From the NCBI GenBank assembly GCA_021738245.1, contig JAIPCJ010000015.1:1-44758 (forward strand): 44,758 nucleotides of DNA, given 5' to 3'. This document shows positions 44,640 to 44,758 of this stretch, in pieces; positions within the stretch are counted from its first letter, which is position 1, and each line of letters starts with the position of its first letter. Both the position numbers and the translations under genes were made by a program. A model generated the notes under the pieces. It was not told the DNA's origin. It saw only the letters and a list, made by a program, of their open reading frames with translations, and made no database searches. Origin of the DNA: Methylotenera sp. (GTDB lineage Bacteria; Pseudomonadota; Gammaproteobacteria; Burkholderiales; Burkholderiaceae_C).

Positions 44640-44758
44640 TGACCCACCGGGGATGCGGACAAAAACTTGGACTGGTTATGCGGCGATGCCCAGGCGCCGA
44701 CGATGCTGGGCGGGACTGCGAAAGCCCAGTGAGCTCTTGATCCGAACCTCGTTGTACC
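44640..44758. mobile_element. End of an IS3-family insertion sequence (partial)
   Basis: The terminal sequence starts TGACCCACCGGGGATGCGGA and continues into AAAACTTGGACTGG, the usual style of IS3-group inverted repeats. It is followed at once by the end of a transposase gene on the minus strand. The other end lies beyond the window. Confidence 0.8.
44676..44758 (-). CDS. IS3-family transposase OrfB, C-terminal fragment
   Basis: The last 27 codons of a transposase. The visible end contains YNEVRIKSSLGFRSP and finishes RRRLGIAA. This is the conserved tail of IS3-family OrfB integrases, where the Tyr-Asn and Ser-Leu-Gly-Phe residues follow the last catalytic Glu. The start and the DDE residues lie beyond the right edge. 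Confidence 0.85.
   Translation of the reverse strand, partial: YNEVRIKSSLGFRSPAQHRRRLGIAA

Overview
The window is high-GC bacterial chromosome with compact, often ATGA- or TGATG-coupled genes. Gene content and order point to a betaproteobacterium of the order Burkholderiales, probably near the Rubrivivax/Roseateles/Leptothrix group. The grounds are lptD-surA-rsmA, fur divergent from bamE-dapB-exbB-exbD-leuS-lptE-holA, maeB divergent from thiL-pgpA-pncC, and hpf/ptsN/hprK. The assignment rests on family recognition and synteny from memory, not on a database search.

Layout. (1) 1-2.3 kb, minus strand: two overlapping envelope-protein genes, a lipoprotein that looks like a degenerate PDZ/M48 protein and a secreted Cys/Trp repeat protein that runs off the left edge. 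(2) 2.4-4.8 kb: an M20 dipeptidase and a LysR regulator. (3) 4.9-10 kb: a remnant-like AmgK-type gene divergent from lptD-surA-rsmA (LPS export, outer-membrane protein folding, 16S rRNA dimethylation). (4) 10-11.2 kb: a secreted barnase-type ribonuclease with its barstar inhibitor, plus a dispersed repeat and hairpins. (5) 11.4-15.7 kb: maeB divergent from thiL-pgpA-pncC. (6) 15.7-18.7 kb: a cupredoxin gene and a membrane GGDEF/EAL sensor. (7) 18.8-26 kb: the essential holA-lptE-leuS-exbD-exbB-dapB-bamE block facing fur. (8) 26-31 kb: nicotinamide phosphoribosyltransferase, hprK, ptsN, hpf and corA.

(9) 31.1-40.3 kb is the most interesting part. A LitR/CarH-type MerR regulator with a B12-binding domain shares a bidirectional promoter with an eight-gene operon. 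The operon encodes an FAD oxidoreductase, a DUF1365 protein, a Cfa-like methyltransferase, a chalcone-isomerase-like protein, an MFS transporter, a DUF3833 lipoprotein, an SDR and an NTF2-like protein. Every junction inside it is a 1-17 nt overlap. Two TTTGTCC-n-GGACAAA-type palindromes, 63 bp apart, flank the AT-rich promoter core. A ferritin-like acyl desaturase gene follows litR at once. I read the locus as a B12/light-controlled membrane-lipid modification regulon. The photolyase gene usual at such loci is absent from the window.

(10) 40.3-42.5 kb: a YtrA-type GntR regulator with an ABC exporter. (11) 42.5-44.8 kb: a less GC-biased, probably acquired island with vsr, a 5-methylcytosine methyltransferase that has lost its C-terminal motifs, and the end of an IS3-family element 14 bp beyond the methyltransferase stop. 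No rRNA, tRNA or CRISPR array was seen.
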